Source: Prostheceraeus crozeri
Lineage: Eukaryota > Platyhelminthes > Polycladida > Euryleptidae
Assembly (NCBI GenBank): GCA_907163375.1
Contig: CAJQUW010011511.1
Coordinates: 62,001 to 126,000, forward strand
Direction: 5' to 3'
Length of the DNA: 64,000 nucleotides
Numbering within the stretch: the first letter of the stretch is position 1; the number at the start of each line of letters is the position of its first letter. Positions 51,343 to 62,021 of the stretch are shown here, piece after piece. A program made the translations under genes and the position numbers. The notes under the pieces are model-generated. The model saw only the letters and a list, made by a program, of their open reading frames with translations, searched no databases and was not told the DNA's origin.

Positions 51343-53519
51343 ACATGTACTTAGCAAAGCATGTCTAAGCATTTAAGTGTACATGTACATGCACATGCAC
51401 AATATGCATTTTTGGTCAAGCATGTACATGCTACACCTGTTCGCCTTTAGAGTAAACATGGATATCGGAAGGACAGTTTCAATCAATGGAACTGTATGAT
51501 GCGCAGACGCATGTACATTGGTTCGATTTTTCTTAATTCTTAAATGAATTCGTAATAAAAGAGCTAGAGCAAGAAACAAGATGGGAAATAATTAACGGGA
51601 AGCTCTGCAAGCGGGAAGTTCAAGAAAATCCTGATTTTAGCAGCAAAAGAGAAAATGAGCAATTCAATGATTTCATTTTAAATCAATTTGATGCTCTCCT
51701 ATCAATTTGGAATTTATGTTCTACCAGAAACTTCCGTTACAATCCACTACAATATACTCTGTATTTTCTGTTATATTCCTATTGGCCTCCTGCTGTTTCC
51801 TGTTGTTCCTGTATATTCTGTTGTTTCTTGGATACCGCCTTCAAGATGAATTCAACAATGCTTTGTCACGGTCAGCTTCCATATAGGTCTCCCGGTGAAT
51901 TTTGAAAAATGTTCTGTAGTGAATGGCGTCACTTAAAACGAGTTTCCGATTCCACCGATTGTGACCTGCAATGCCTCCTCTCTTGTCAGCTACTAGGCGT
52001 CACTGAGGGCCTATTTCGCCTTTATTCGAACTCTGTTCCTCTATTGCTGCCCTGTATTTGCAAACATTCCGGAGTGCCTTATGCACAGGGACGCCGGCAA
52101 GGGTGTTGCATCTGTTGCACCCTCACGAAAATTCCTCATGATTTTTTATGAGATTTTTTCTCAAATATGTCTCATGAAATTATATGTGTAGTACGTTGTA
52201 CTTTTGATTCTTTATGACAAGAAGACAGTCAAATATGATAGTCCCCCTTGTTCGGCATGGCGCTGCAAATCGCTGTTTCGAAAAACTATAAGTAAAATCC
52301 CTTTTTCGCCAGATATCTTTTGTGACAAAATATGTCTTAAATGCCAACGATGTGACAAATTGAAGAAAATTCACTTAATGCACAAGCAATTACCTCTATC
52401 AGGTTAACTGTCACGGAACATGAAAATGCAGGTGTGTCAATAATGGCTGCTTTTCAATAGGATTGAATTTAAACATCATCTGCATCTATTTTCTATGTTA
52501 ATTATACTTTTGTGCCAATATTCCTCTTGTTGGTTATTTTAGTTCAATCTAAACTAAACACACCAACCAGGTCTTGAAACAATTAATCTTTACTCACCTC
52601 AAGGTAGTCCATCTGTTACAAATTCACAGTATATATGAGCTCCGACGACGAAGTGTTCTTCAGATGAGACACAAGACGACTGCTTCCAATCGGCGTCTGC
52701 CTTTCTTTGCTATTCACCATGCGTGAATCGTTGTTCCCACCCTACCTCCCCACGCATACAATCAATGACGTGATCATCCAATGAAAAACAAGAAACGTGG
52801 AACTTGGGATATGCGCCGTGAATACAAAGCTGTTTTGTCGCTGAGAAAGAATTTTTCTAACGAAACAAAAGGCTAAAAAGTTATAGACACACGGTGTTGT
52901 CGTGAGTTTCATTGACTGCAGCTGTTGCGACGAAAAAAAAGTGCACCGATTGAACTTACTAACCAATCACATATAGATGTAACGCACACTGAAGGGATGA
53001 TAAGTCATTGATTATAACTTTAATCGATTTAATCTAACGCCTTCTAAGCCGAAGCGCAAAAAGTTGTGTCTACTCGAGACCTGTGGTTAGTTAAGATTCG
53101 CGTTGATCTTAAATTTCAATGTTGCATCCAATCAAGCAAGCTGAAAAGAAGCATCGTGTGATGCTACTACCTAGGGATTGCAATTACTGGATCCCGTGGA
53201 CTTATGTAAATCCCGAAATCGCGGATTAATAATCGTATATTCGTGATTAACAGTTATTTTTATAGTTGGAATTAAGCTCCAAACTTCTTTGTCTTTATTC
53301 CGAGATTTGGAAAAGTATATGGAATTGCAATCGCTACTCGCCTATGTTCCATATAAAATAGAACAAAAATACTTGCAGTTAGTTAGAATCAAACCGTGAC
53401 AGTAACGGCAGCCTCCCAAGACGGTATTTGCTACGGGAGTTTATGTTGACGAAGTACTGACTTTGACATGTTGTACTGTTCGATCGATCACATGGATGGA
53501 TAGATAGTTCAGATATATC
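51343..53519. other. intergenic, nothing firm
   Basis: Contains a CATGTACATGCACATGCAC run near 51379-51400. Open frames at 51909-52151 and 52204-52407 contain cysteines but no borders or family resemblance. No other repeat ends were seen. Confidence 0.45.
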
Positions 53520-53880
53520 ACGAAACCAAGGAATTCTCATTCTCATGATGTTCTAATGAATGCTCATGATTTCCTCATGAACATAATAATTCTCATAGCA
53601 ACCTCATGAATACTCATGATTTTCCTATGAACATAATAAATCTCATAGCAACCTCATGAATACTCATGATTTTCCTATGAACTTATCATGAGATATTATC
53701 GTCATGAATTGTCTCATTATCACTCATGATATTCTCATCAAAGTATTACGAGATTATCATGAGTTAAATATTTTCTTATGAGAGAATCATGAAGCTCATA
53801 ATATTCTCATGAGATCTCATAAAAATCTCATGAATCCGCATTAAATTTCATGAGTTCTCATGTAAAATTTTCCTCATAAA
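53520..53880. repeat. CTCATGA-rich satellite-like array
   Basis: ATTCTCATGA/CTCATGAAT and close variants recur about twenty times in 360 bases. Two longer units near 53560-53690 (CTCATAGCAACCTCATGAAT followed by ACTCATGATTTTCCTATGAAC) repeat with a ~60-bp period. The array is non-coding. TCATGA is self-complementary, so the array can pair with itself. Confidence 0.8.
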
Positions 53881-55597
53881 TTGCGGTAATTCTAATTTTT
53901 TTTATTTTTATATTATGAAAAATAGATACTTTTGATTCATTTCTGTGAACAGTGCCTCTGTGTGAAGATCATTGATTGTCAAAGAATAATTTTATTTGAG
54001 CATGCTTGGTTTGACACACTGTCTCGAAAGGTTCAAGACATCCTCACGATATTTTCCAGATCACGATCCATCCTCACGATATTCACGATTTTTAGAGATG
54101 TAATAATGGTTTTAGTGATATATTGAATTAAAAAAGTGATTACTACAACGTCTCATTTGCCCCGATGTATGGAGTAGTTTCCAGTATATTTGATTTTTGC
54201 AATAGAATCTACTTGATTCGGTGACTAAAAAGAGACATCCTATAAGAACCGGATTGACGTTTGGTCAGACATTGTCAAAATTCAGCTTCTAAAATCAGAA
54301 TATATTTTTCTTATGCCAGTATTTTGAAAGAATTACTTTTATATTGCTTGAACATGAGTGCTTTAAGGGGACGATCATAATGAACATGAAAGTTCAACCC
54401 AAATATGTGTTAATTAAATGCCACAATAATGAGTGCCGTTTAATATACACGTATTTGGGCTGAACATTTAATTTTATGACTTCAACATTGATGAGACGCA
54501 GCAAGTGCACAGCCACATAACCTAGGATGGGCCTCCACTGCGGTTTCCGGTGCCCCTTAACATTATATCCAATCAAGTTGGATGTAATTGCACTTATACA
54601 AGGGCGTTTCATCATAGTTGAGAGCTAGCATGTTATACAAAATACAAGACTAATTCCGATCGGAAAATCACTTCCTTCGTACATGCTAATTGCGCATGTC
54701 TACAGGTCCATCATCAAAGGCGACTGATGATGTACATGTAGTTGCATACTTAAATTCATTTTAATTGCATAGGCTATCATTTGGCCAGCGTGATCAAAAA
54801 TAAATTGAATGTAGGACTTGACGCATACAAGTACGCCTAATTTTACATGCTTCCATTTACATGCTACCGGTATATAGACCTGCTATCGCAGTCTTAAGGC
54901 CAATTCATAGTCGTCGTGTATCAGGTCTCAATGATGCAACGTGATCACAGGGAGAGCCTGTTACACAGGGAAGAAAGCACTCGACACAAATTAGTCATGG
55001 CCAAACATGTAATGAAAACTGACCGCATCGAACCGGTGTTCATAGTTTCTCCGTTTTGCGCATTGCATCGTTGGCATAAATGAGATATGGAACGCCAACA
55101 TACAGCAAATACAGCTATTATTATTATATATTTAGTATACGACCGTAGATATTGTACTTTTTCAACCGGTGTCAGTTATCACATTGACCTCGGAATCCTA
55201 CCAGGAATCAGGGAGGTCAAGCCGCTTGACTCAAGCGCACGCCTTAGAATGTGGGCACTTCCGAGCAGTGCTGCCTTAAGCAAATGAGATTAGTTATGTT
55301 GTTCGTAATAATTCGTAATTCGTAATTGTTATTATTATTATTCGTTCTATATATCGCGCTATATATCGTACTCATAACATCGCGATATTTATCAAACCCG
55401 AACACGAATTTCTTTCAGTCCGATTACATGTCTCTGGAGTACAATATACACGTCAGTGATTGAGGAGAATCCCGATGAATAATATCATGCTTGCATTACA
55501 CTTTGTTTTATTCAATTACAAATATGTCAAAATCTCGAAGAAAAATTTGGATCATACATGAATGATTAATGATTAAGCCCTGAGCATTGTTCCATGC
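53881..55597. other. intergenic, nothing firm
   Basis: A short CGTAATT repeat and a TTA/ATT microsatellite near 55306-55340 resemble a degraded LINE tail. Nothing else was recognised downstream of the ferritin gene. Confidence 0.4.
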
Positions 55598-55741
55598 CTA
55601 TGCAATCCACAATTCTTGATCAATGAGGAATTCTATGTCCCGGAGATTATTGCCAGACGTTAAGCGACTGAGGAGTGCTCTCAGTTCCCGAATTGATTTG
55701 ACTTGTTCATCCAAGTAGTTAGTTTCCAAAAAGTCTTGCAA
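55598..55741 (-). CDS. ferritin, last exon
   Basis: On the minus strand TTTATTTCAG is followed by 47 codons and a stop. The exon starts LQDFLETNYLDEQVKSIREL and ends LIDQELWIA. It matches the end of helix D, the turn and helix E of ferritin subunits (vertebrate: CDFIETHYLNEQVKAIKEL). The intron falls exactly where exon 4 of vertebrate ferritin heavy chain begins, in phase 0. The ferritin shell stores iron, and helix E lines the four-fold channel. The end ELWIA differs from the usual GEYLFD-type tail. The previous exon is at 61877-62019. Confidence 0.82.
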   Translation of the reverse strand: MQDFLETNYLDEQVKSIRELRALLSRLTSGNNLRDIEFLIDQELWIA

Positions 55742-56459
55742 CTGAAATAAAATACATTACTATTAGTTGGGCGTTCATAAAAAGAAAATTTTGTGAAAAA
55801 GGATAAAAGCAACTATTCATTGCACATGTAACTGCCATGTATGGCTACCTTAATGATTCGAAAAATTAATCATGCGTACCTAGAATATTTGAAATGCATG
55901 AAATGTGATTCTAATTAAGTAGAGGATTGCCATTGTTGAATCTTCCTGCTAAGTCCCTACTTGCTAGGTGACATGCCACGCTCAATTACGCGTAATTCAC
56001 GCATAAACTTAAACATCCGTGGCTATGCGTGTGACATTGCTGCAACATCTGTCTGCAGTCCTGTTATAAAGACTTTGCGTCTCATGTGTCTGCATGTATC
56101 AGAGGCTAAACAATGTGACAGGAACTCAAATTTCATGCTCAGGGAAGACAGAACATGCTTAGCGGTTCATCCATGGTTCAAGCGGCAGCGCATGCAACTG
56201 CAGACGACGCGCAAACTACAGTACGCGACAGCAAGTTGTCATACATCTATTCCATATGTGATATTTGCGCTTTGAACGTCGTTAAAATACTATGACGCTA
56301 AGATAATGAATCTAAGATAGTGAATTACACCATTAGCAATTTCTATGTTCCTTTATTGTTGTTCAAAATCTGTCAATTCATGGTTAGGGAATGATATCTT
56401 GTCTTGCTTGGATACTACCGTGATTGATTCATCACATTTAGTATTCAATGCAAAGCGCA

Positions 56460-57565
56460 CATTCAGTCAATTGATCTTTATTGCATCGAGATGGATTCAC
56501 GCGAAGCTACGCGAATCAAGGTTTTGACACTGTCCGAGAACACTGAAAAGTCTCAGAAAAAAATAGCAGCTATTTCTGGCATAACACAGTCGGGAGTGTC
56601 GAGGATAATGAAGGCCTATAGAGACTCTAGTACAACGGCTACTCAATACCAAAAGTGCGGAGGTCACAACAAGACAATTGATGACAGAGCACTTAGACAC
56701 ATTCGGCAACTCTCCCTGCGCTCACCACAAATGACTGCAAGACAAATCCAAGATCAAGTTGGTCCTATGGGTGATGATGTGAGCCTTCGGACAGTGCAGC
56801 AAGGATTTCTATAGACCGACAGCATGACAAGAAAGCCCATTGTTCGGCCTTTTTTGTCGGAGAAGCAGATGAAAACCAGTGGCCATTGAAGCATTCTCAT
56901 TGATCTCTTGATGAATGAAAATTAGTACTTTGGAGTGATGAAACTTTTCTCTGCCTGTCAGATGCGTCCAACAAATTTGTGAGACGTGTGGATGGTCATC
57001 CATTAACTAAAGATCATTACAAATTCACTACAAAATACCCCACAAAGATGATGATCTAGGCGTGCTTCTCATTTTATGGACCAGATCTGGACAAAACTCT
57101 CAAATCAGAAAAATATGTTAACCGAATAATTAACCATTGTGTTATTCCTGAAATTAATTCAACTTATCACAATGGTAATTGCTATTTTCAACAAAACAAT
57201 ACCCATGTCATGTTAGCCGGATATGTATGGCACATTTTCGATGAGAGGGAATCAATATTTTGACGTGACCAAGTCAATCGCCAGACCTTAACCCCAACGA
57301 AAATTAGTGGGCCATTGCAAAAATGCCTATGAATAAAGCTCACTGCTTCATCTGCTTCTTCTGTTTCATCTACGAGGCAATGAGGCGTGAAATAGAAATT
57401 TCATCAGAAGCAATTGGTTTCAATGAGCTCAAAATTCCAAAGACGATGCAACGTCTAAAACTGATCAATATTTCCATTGATAAGATGAAGGAAATGCCCT
57501 TTATATCTGACGTAGATTTTGCTATATACAGGCAGTGGGTGTGTCAGTACTCAATTAGATAGAGA
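56460..57565 (+). mobile_element. Tc1-like transposon relic
   Basis: The first 107 codons (56491-56814) are open and give the Tc1 DNA-binding head: KVLTLSENTEKSQKKIAAIS, GITQSGVSRIMKAYRD, then LSLRSPQMTARQIQDQVG. Catalytic-domain remains follow in shifting frames: LWSDETFLCLSDASNKFVRR near 56935, FQQNNTHV near 57190 and QVNRQTLTPT near 57275. No terminal repeats were found, so ends are approximate. It is older than the Tc1 pair at 42.7/49.5 kb and from a different subfamily. Confidence 0.75.
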
Positions 57566-58047
57566 TACGACAGCTGTCAAGATATTCTACATTTCGTACC
57601 AACAAGACATGAAGATTTTATGATTGAAAAACGCTTAGCATACTACCTAACTGAGGATTTTCTAACACACGGTTCGTCGTTGGAACGACAATCCGAGAAA
57701 CGGCTATTACACACCTATGATCCTACGCATATGACCCCAAGTATATATTGCAACTTTTGCTACCTGACCTTCTCAGAGCATTCTTGGTGCTTTAAGAGCA
57801 AAATATTTTGTCCAAAATACCGAATGCCTTCTAATTATCAGTATAAATAATGACTACCTCTTATCATAAAATAACAAAAGATTTATTACATTCTTTGTGG
57901 GATAAGAAACAAGTTAGCAATGGTGTCGAGTGAGTGCTGATCTCACAGAGATGGATTCGGCTGTCGCGAATACTCTAACGTCGCTACTACGCTTCTATCT
58001 CAGCATTTGTATGTAGTGGTAGAGAGAAGTGGAGAGATATGTCTCCC
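57566..58047. other. intron DNA, nothing recognised
   Basis: Contains an open frame at 57620-57850 with cysteines but no borders or kinship, and an AATAAATAATG-like stretch. No feature supported. Confidence 0.35.
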
Positions 58048-58360
58048 TTTGGCTTACGTGATTGGTCAAGCGCGCAATGCCTAAGGAAAGCTGTATTAGG
58101 GAACACTCAATCTACCGCTGTGACATTGAAGTTTGAACATCTGCCAAGTGAACTGTACATATCTTTGACTCAATATTTCTCCGCGAAAAATTCGTCAAAT
58201 GGAAATATTATCCACATCGTTCGACTCCTCACGATCGAAATTTACTGAATGTGAGCGTGCAATGCGGTGTTAGTGATCCAGTTCGTCAGAATTCAGACTT
58301 CGATTTGCACTACGTTCAATGGAAAATGGATATTCTTGCCCTTCGGGACTAGTTCTAGAC
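58048..58360 (+). repeat. left arm of ~310-bp inverted repeat
   Basis: Shares with the inverted arm at 59861-60190 the blocks CCTTTGGCTTACGTGATTGG, ATATCTTTGACTCAAT, TTCTCCGCG and GTCAAATGGAAATATTATCC, the segment CAGAATTCAGACTT, and a TCTAGACGTGACC-like end. Identity is roughly 75-80%. Family unknown. Confidence 0.7.
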
Positions 58361-59018
58361 GTGACCATTAGTATTAAAAAATGTCATCTCTAGACTAAAC
58401 AACGCTGTGGCTGATCTGAAGTGAAAGACTTTTATTAGTGCGCTAGCAGTCTAAGTGGGCTACATGAAAATCGCTATATATGAAGGACCATTACCATTCC
58501 TGGTCCTGTCATCGTGCGCTTTCAAATATTTGTGTCATGAAATGATAAATCTTGCAATAAACAACGGCCTCGGTATTCTAGAAAAATATCGCGAACGGTA
58601 GCTTGGAAGCTATGTATAATAAATCGACTAAAGCGCATGGTAAATTTAAAAACACGATGGAGGCTTATTCAGACATATGTCATGCCTCACTTCGAGTATT
58701 CATCATCTCTCCTTATGTTCTCGTCGCCTACCGCATCAAGCTATAAAACTAGAAAGCATGTATGAGCGATGCTCACTCACGCACTGAGAGACTACAGAGC
58801 TTTACTTAATCAATTGCAAGGATCGTCTGGACCACATCCGAACTTTAAACGAAAAATGGGCACCTATCGTTATTCGAAGAATGAAATCAATTGAGAGCAC
58901 AATGAGGAAATCAAAAGGATGCGTTTCGTGACCTCTTTTGTTATAAAAGTACTACAGAATTATAGGGAATTTTCAGTGTAATCCTGGATGCAATCTGACA
59001 CCAATTGTTTTCCTTCAG

Positions 59019-59333
59019 CTATTTGATGACTCTCCAATCGAATCCAGAAGAAACATTTTCAGGCAACCAAAATGCTCCACTAAGACGTTCGATCAAAAAT
59101 CAATGCGTTATCAAGGAGCAAGTTTTTTGGAACAAGATGACCAAGGAAACCCGATTGACGAGTCACCAATCACAAACAGTGTTGCAGGCAATTTGAAAAC
59201 AATTGCAGCAGCTCAGCGGAGTGAACACAACTTGACTTCATTTCATTTTAACTTCCTTGCCTTACAATTTTTATGTGTTATTTACAATTATGCCTTGTAT
59301 ACAGTAATCACATACAATGCACCAGTGCCGTGA
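59019..59333 (+). CDS. possible host terminal exon, unrecognised
   Basis: TTTTCCTTCAG is followed by a 104-codon frame. It reads LFDDSPIESRRNIFRQPKCS, then GASFLEQDDQGNPIDESPIT, and ends with a hydrophobic tail NFLALQFLCVIYNYALYTV before TGA at 59331-59333. The hydrophobic C-terminus could be a membrane anchor or a GPI-anchor signal. I do not know the family. It lies within the ferritin intron on the opposite strand and between the two arms of an inverted repeat. Confidence 0.4.
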   Translation, partial: LFDDSPIESRRNIFRQPKCSTKTFDQKSMRYQGASFLEQDDQGNPIDESPITNSVAGNLKTIAAAQRSEHNLTSFHFNFLALQFLCVIYNYALYTVITYNAPVP

Positions 59334-59344
59334 AAAAATCGTAC

Positions 59345-59362
59345 TCTCTCTCTCTCTCTCTC
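59345..59362. repeat. (TC)n microsatellite
   Basis: About nine CT units directly after the exon-like frame. Confidence 0.9.
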
Positions 59363-59860
59363 TTCGGTAAATAATATTACTTATTAAATGTCATCATGTA
59401 TTGGCTAATCTTTTGACACCAATTAGGCTAATATGTTTAAATTTGCTAGTGTACGTATATGTTTGAAACAATGATGTTTGAAAATTGTGTTAAGATACTG
59501 GCATTCGACTGATGCAGAGAATAAACAAAAACGACATTAAAAAAATTTTTTTTTTTTTAAAATAATGCAGGAGACCATACTGATGACTGATGCAACATAA
59601 AATGGCCAACATTTTTATTAATCATTATTAGTTAAATATATTAAATTAAGAATTGCCAACTCAATTTTTCATGGTTGTTGTCAATCTCTATCAAAGCAGG
59701 AGCCTACTAAGCCGACATTGGATCGGATTTCAGTGAGATACAGATCGCCGAAATAGTTTTTCTCAACGGCTAACGGAGTTAAGTTTTTCTTCGTCTACAC
59801 CACAGAGATGAATTACATTATATGTGTGTTGCAGAGATGACTTTGCTCAATACTGATGGT

Positions 59861-60190
59861 CACCGCCAGAACTAGAGCAAGAAAATCAATTTTCCACTGA
59901 GCATATTGAAAATTCAAGTCTGAATTCTGGCGAACCAGAAGATTGACACCATATCAAAAGTTTTTTAGCTCCCGTCGGATTTGGATCGTGAATAGTCGAA
60001 TGGTGTGGATGATATTTCCATTTGACTAAATTATCGCGGAGAAAAATTGAGTCAAAGATATGCATTTTTCACTCGACGGATGGTCGGTCTTCAGTGCAAC
60101 AATGAAGTTGGTGTGTTCCCGATTGCGAATTTCTTCATCCAATGCGAGTCTTTGACCAATCACGCAAGCCAAAGGAAGACGAATAATCTC
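59861..60190 (-). repeat. right arm of ~310-bp inverted repeat
   Basis: Inverted partner of 58048-58360. The arms enclose ~1.5 kb. No terminal TSD was found, so this may be two inverted copies of one repeat family and not one foldback element. Confidence 0.7.
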
Positions 60191-61876
60191 TATGTCAGTT
60201 TCTGTCACTTGCTATCCAGTGGCTGAGACAAAATCATGCCACCTCTACACTCTGTGGGTCTGCACAAAGGTTGTGCGCACTAGCCACCTCCTATTCGTCC
60301 TCTAAGAGCTTCCGGTGTGGATTGATTGCCGTCCCGACATTTTCTGAGAACTGCGGAACCTGAGACCTGCGCATCCCTCCAATTGTACCCGTGTTGTATC
60401 CAGACTGCTCGGAGTGACATGACAGTGTCGCCAGTTCATTCACAGATCTCAGCTACCCACTGACTTTATCATAACCTGTCTAAACATGTGACTCAATGAT
60501 CGTTATATCATGCAAACTGGAAATTGAAAGTGTTATTCTCATGTGCATAAACTTGCTACTTTCAGCACTTATTCGATATATGTACTCAAGTGCGATACTT
60601 TGTTGTTGAATGATCGAAGCTACGATACTTCAAATAAAAATGTCTGTTAGTAGTTATGGCTGGTTCGTAGCTAGTATTCAGGTTTCAGTACACTTTTCTC
60701 CTTACTCATTTGGGACTTTATGGGAATAACGGTTGCATGCTCACATTGTCATTTAATTTTGCCAGGATTATTAAAAGGAATGAAGCTACTCGTTGCTCCC
60801 AATTTCTCATCATCCATGTGCATCTATAGGATGCAACACACTCATCAGTTGTTTTCTCCTCCCTAGTGTATTTTTTCTATGACTTCAAGGCACGTCAGCC
60901 GCTGTCTCCCGGACCGCACCTCAGATCATTCCCGTCAAATAACTAAAACTATACTAACTGCTCTTGACTTGCTTCTTTCGCATCATGTCCTAAAAACTGC
61001 AGCTGTTCCTCTCCTGCTATATTGGACGCATCTCACATGCTGCATGAACCATGCGAAAGAACCTCCACGTCAGATATCTTCTCAACCATGAATTTAGCCA
61101 TCATTCTCCTTAGCTCCACATCTACAAAAGCTCATAGCTTGTTTTCATTTCATTGATGAATATAAGCTCATGTCTCCTTGATTGGATGGATACCTATCCT
61201 CCTATGATCATAAAAGCTCCTGGTAAAAGCTAGGTTTGAAAGCTTATTTTCAATATGTCTTGTCAACGTATAACGGAATTTTTCGAAGGATGTACAAATT
61301 CAAATTTGAACAATTATTATTCATAGAGCGGAGGATCTACGATTCAAAAAAGCGAAAGAATACCGTCATTGATTTTTTGCCTATGTATCCAATCCCTTTT
61401 CTGGATTCTTTCCGCTCTTTGGCACGGTGTTTTGATCTTGAGGGGTCTTGATGGGAGGGGTGCATCATAAATCAATATCCCAAACGGGGTGAGGACTAAT
61501 GAAAGTCAACAAGTTGATAGTCCTTTTCGTAGTTATCGATTAGAGTAGGCAATGCAGTGACACTTTTCTGCCACTTCACTATTCGCATATCATTCTTCCT
61601 CATCAGTTTCGCGTAAGTCACAATTTGGCGTGCGTCAAACACTTATTTAATACAAACACTGCAGGGCTGAATTTACATGTTTCTTAAAAGAAGTAGAAAC
61701 TAAAACCAAGCAAAATTTTCCGATGTTTTAGAAAACATTTAACAGCTTGCATTTGGGTGTGATATCGAATCAACCATCCACAACCATCTCAAAGTTTTTG
61801 TTTGCAACGTGAAATGAATCAGCCTGTGTAGACACGCCCATGATGGACACAAAATGATTGTTAGTGTCAGCCTTAC

Positions 61877-62019
61877 CTCACATGTTGTGGTTGGATCACC
61901 AGCATCATCTCGCTTTTCTTGTGGAGATTCAACAGACTTTGTTTGATCTCCATCTCCACCGTGATTGCTTTTTTCTCTTGCTTTAGTGACGTTGTTTGTC
62001 GGAAACATCCATTCTTGGC
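61877..62019 (-). pseudogene. ferritin exon 3-like, reading frame disturbed
   Basis: On the minus strand TTTTCTTTCAG precedes and GAG|GTAAGG follows a 143-base exon. One frame reads VEMEIKQSLLNLHKK, matching helix C of ferritin (LEKxVNQSLLxLHK). Another frame reads QEWM at the start (compare DEW/DDW) and GDPTTTCE at the end, in phase with LQDFLE of the last exon. The ferritin likeness therefore switches frame, with homopolymer-rich spots (a run of six A, and AAGAAAAGC) between. Either this is a decayed ferritin or the assembly has small indels. Earlier exons are not seen in the remaining 2 kb. Confidence 0.6.
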
Positions 62020-62021
62020 CT

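Larger units (their letters stand above)
55742..61876 (-). other. ferritin intron (6.1 kb) with nested repeats
   Basis: Defined by donor CTGTGAG|GTAAGG-type bases at 61876 and the acceptor at 55742-55744. It holds the Tc1 relic, an inverted repeat pair, a (TC)n tract and, on the other strand, an unrecognised exon-like frame at 59019-59333. From 60191 to 61876 I see nothing else. Confidence 0.5.

Noticed and set aside
61236-61451. 71-codon plus-strand frame as a host exon
   Set aside because: It ends in a protein-like stretch (FLDSFRSLARCFDLEGS), but no acceptor or homologue could be recognised. It is inside the ferritin intron on the other strand.
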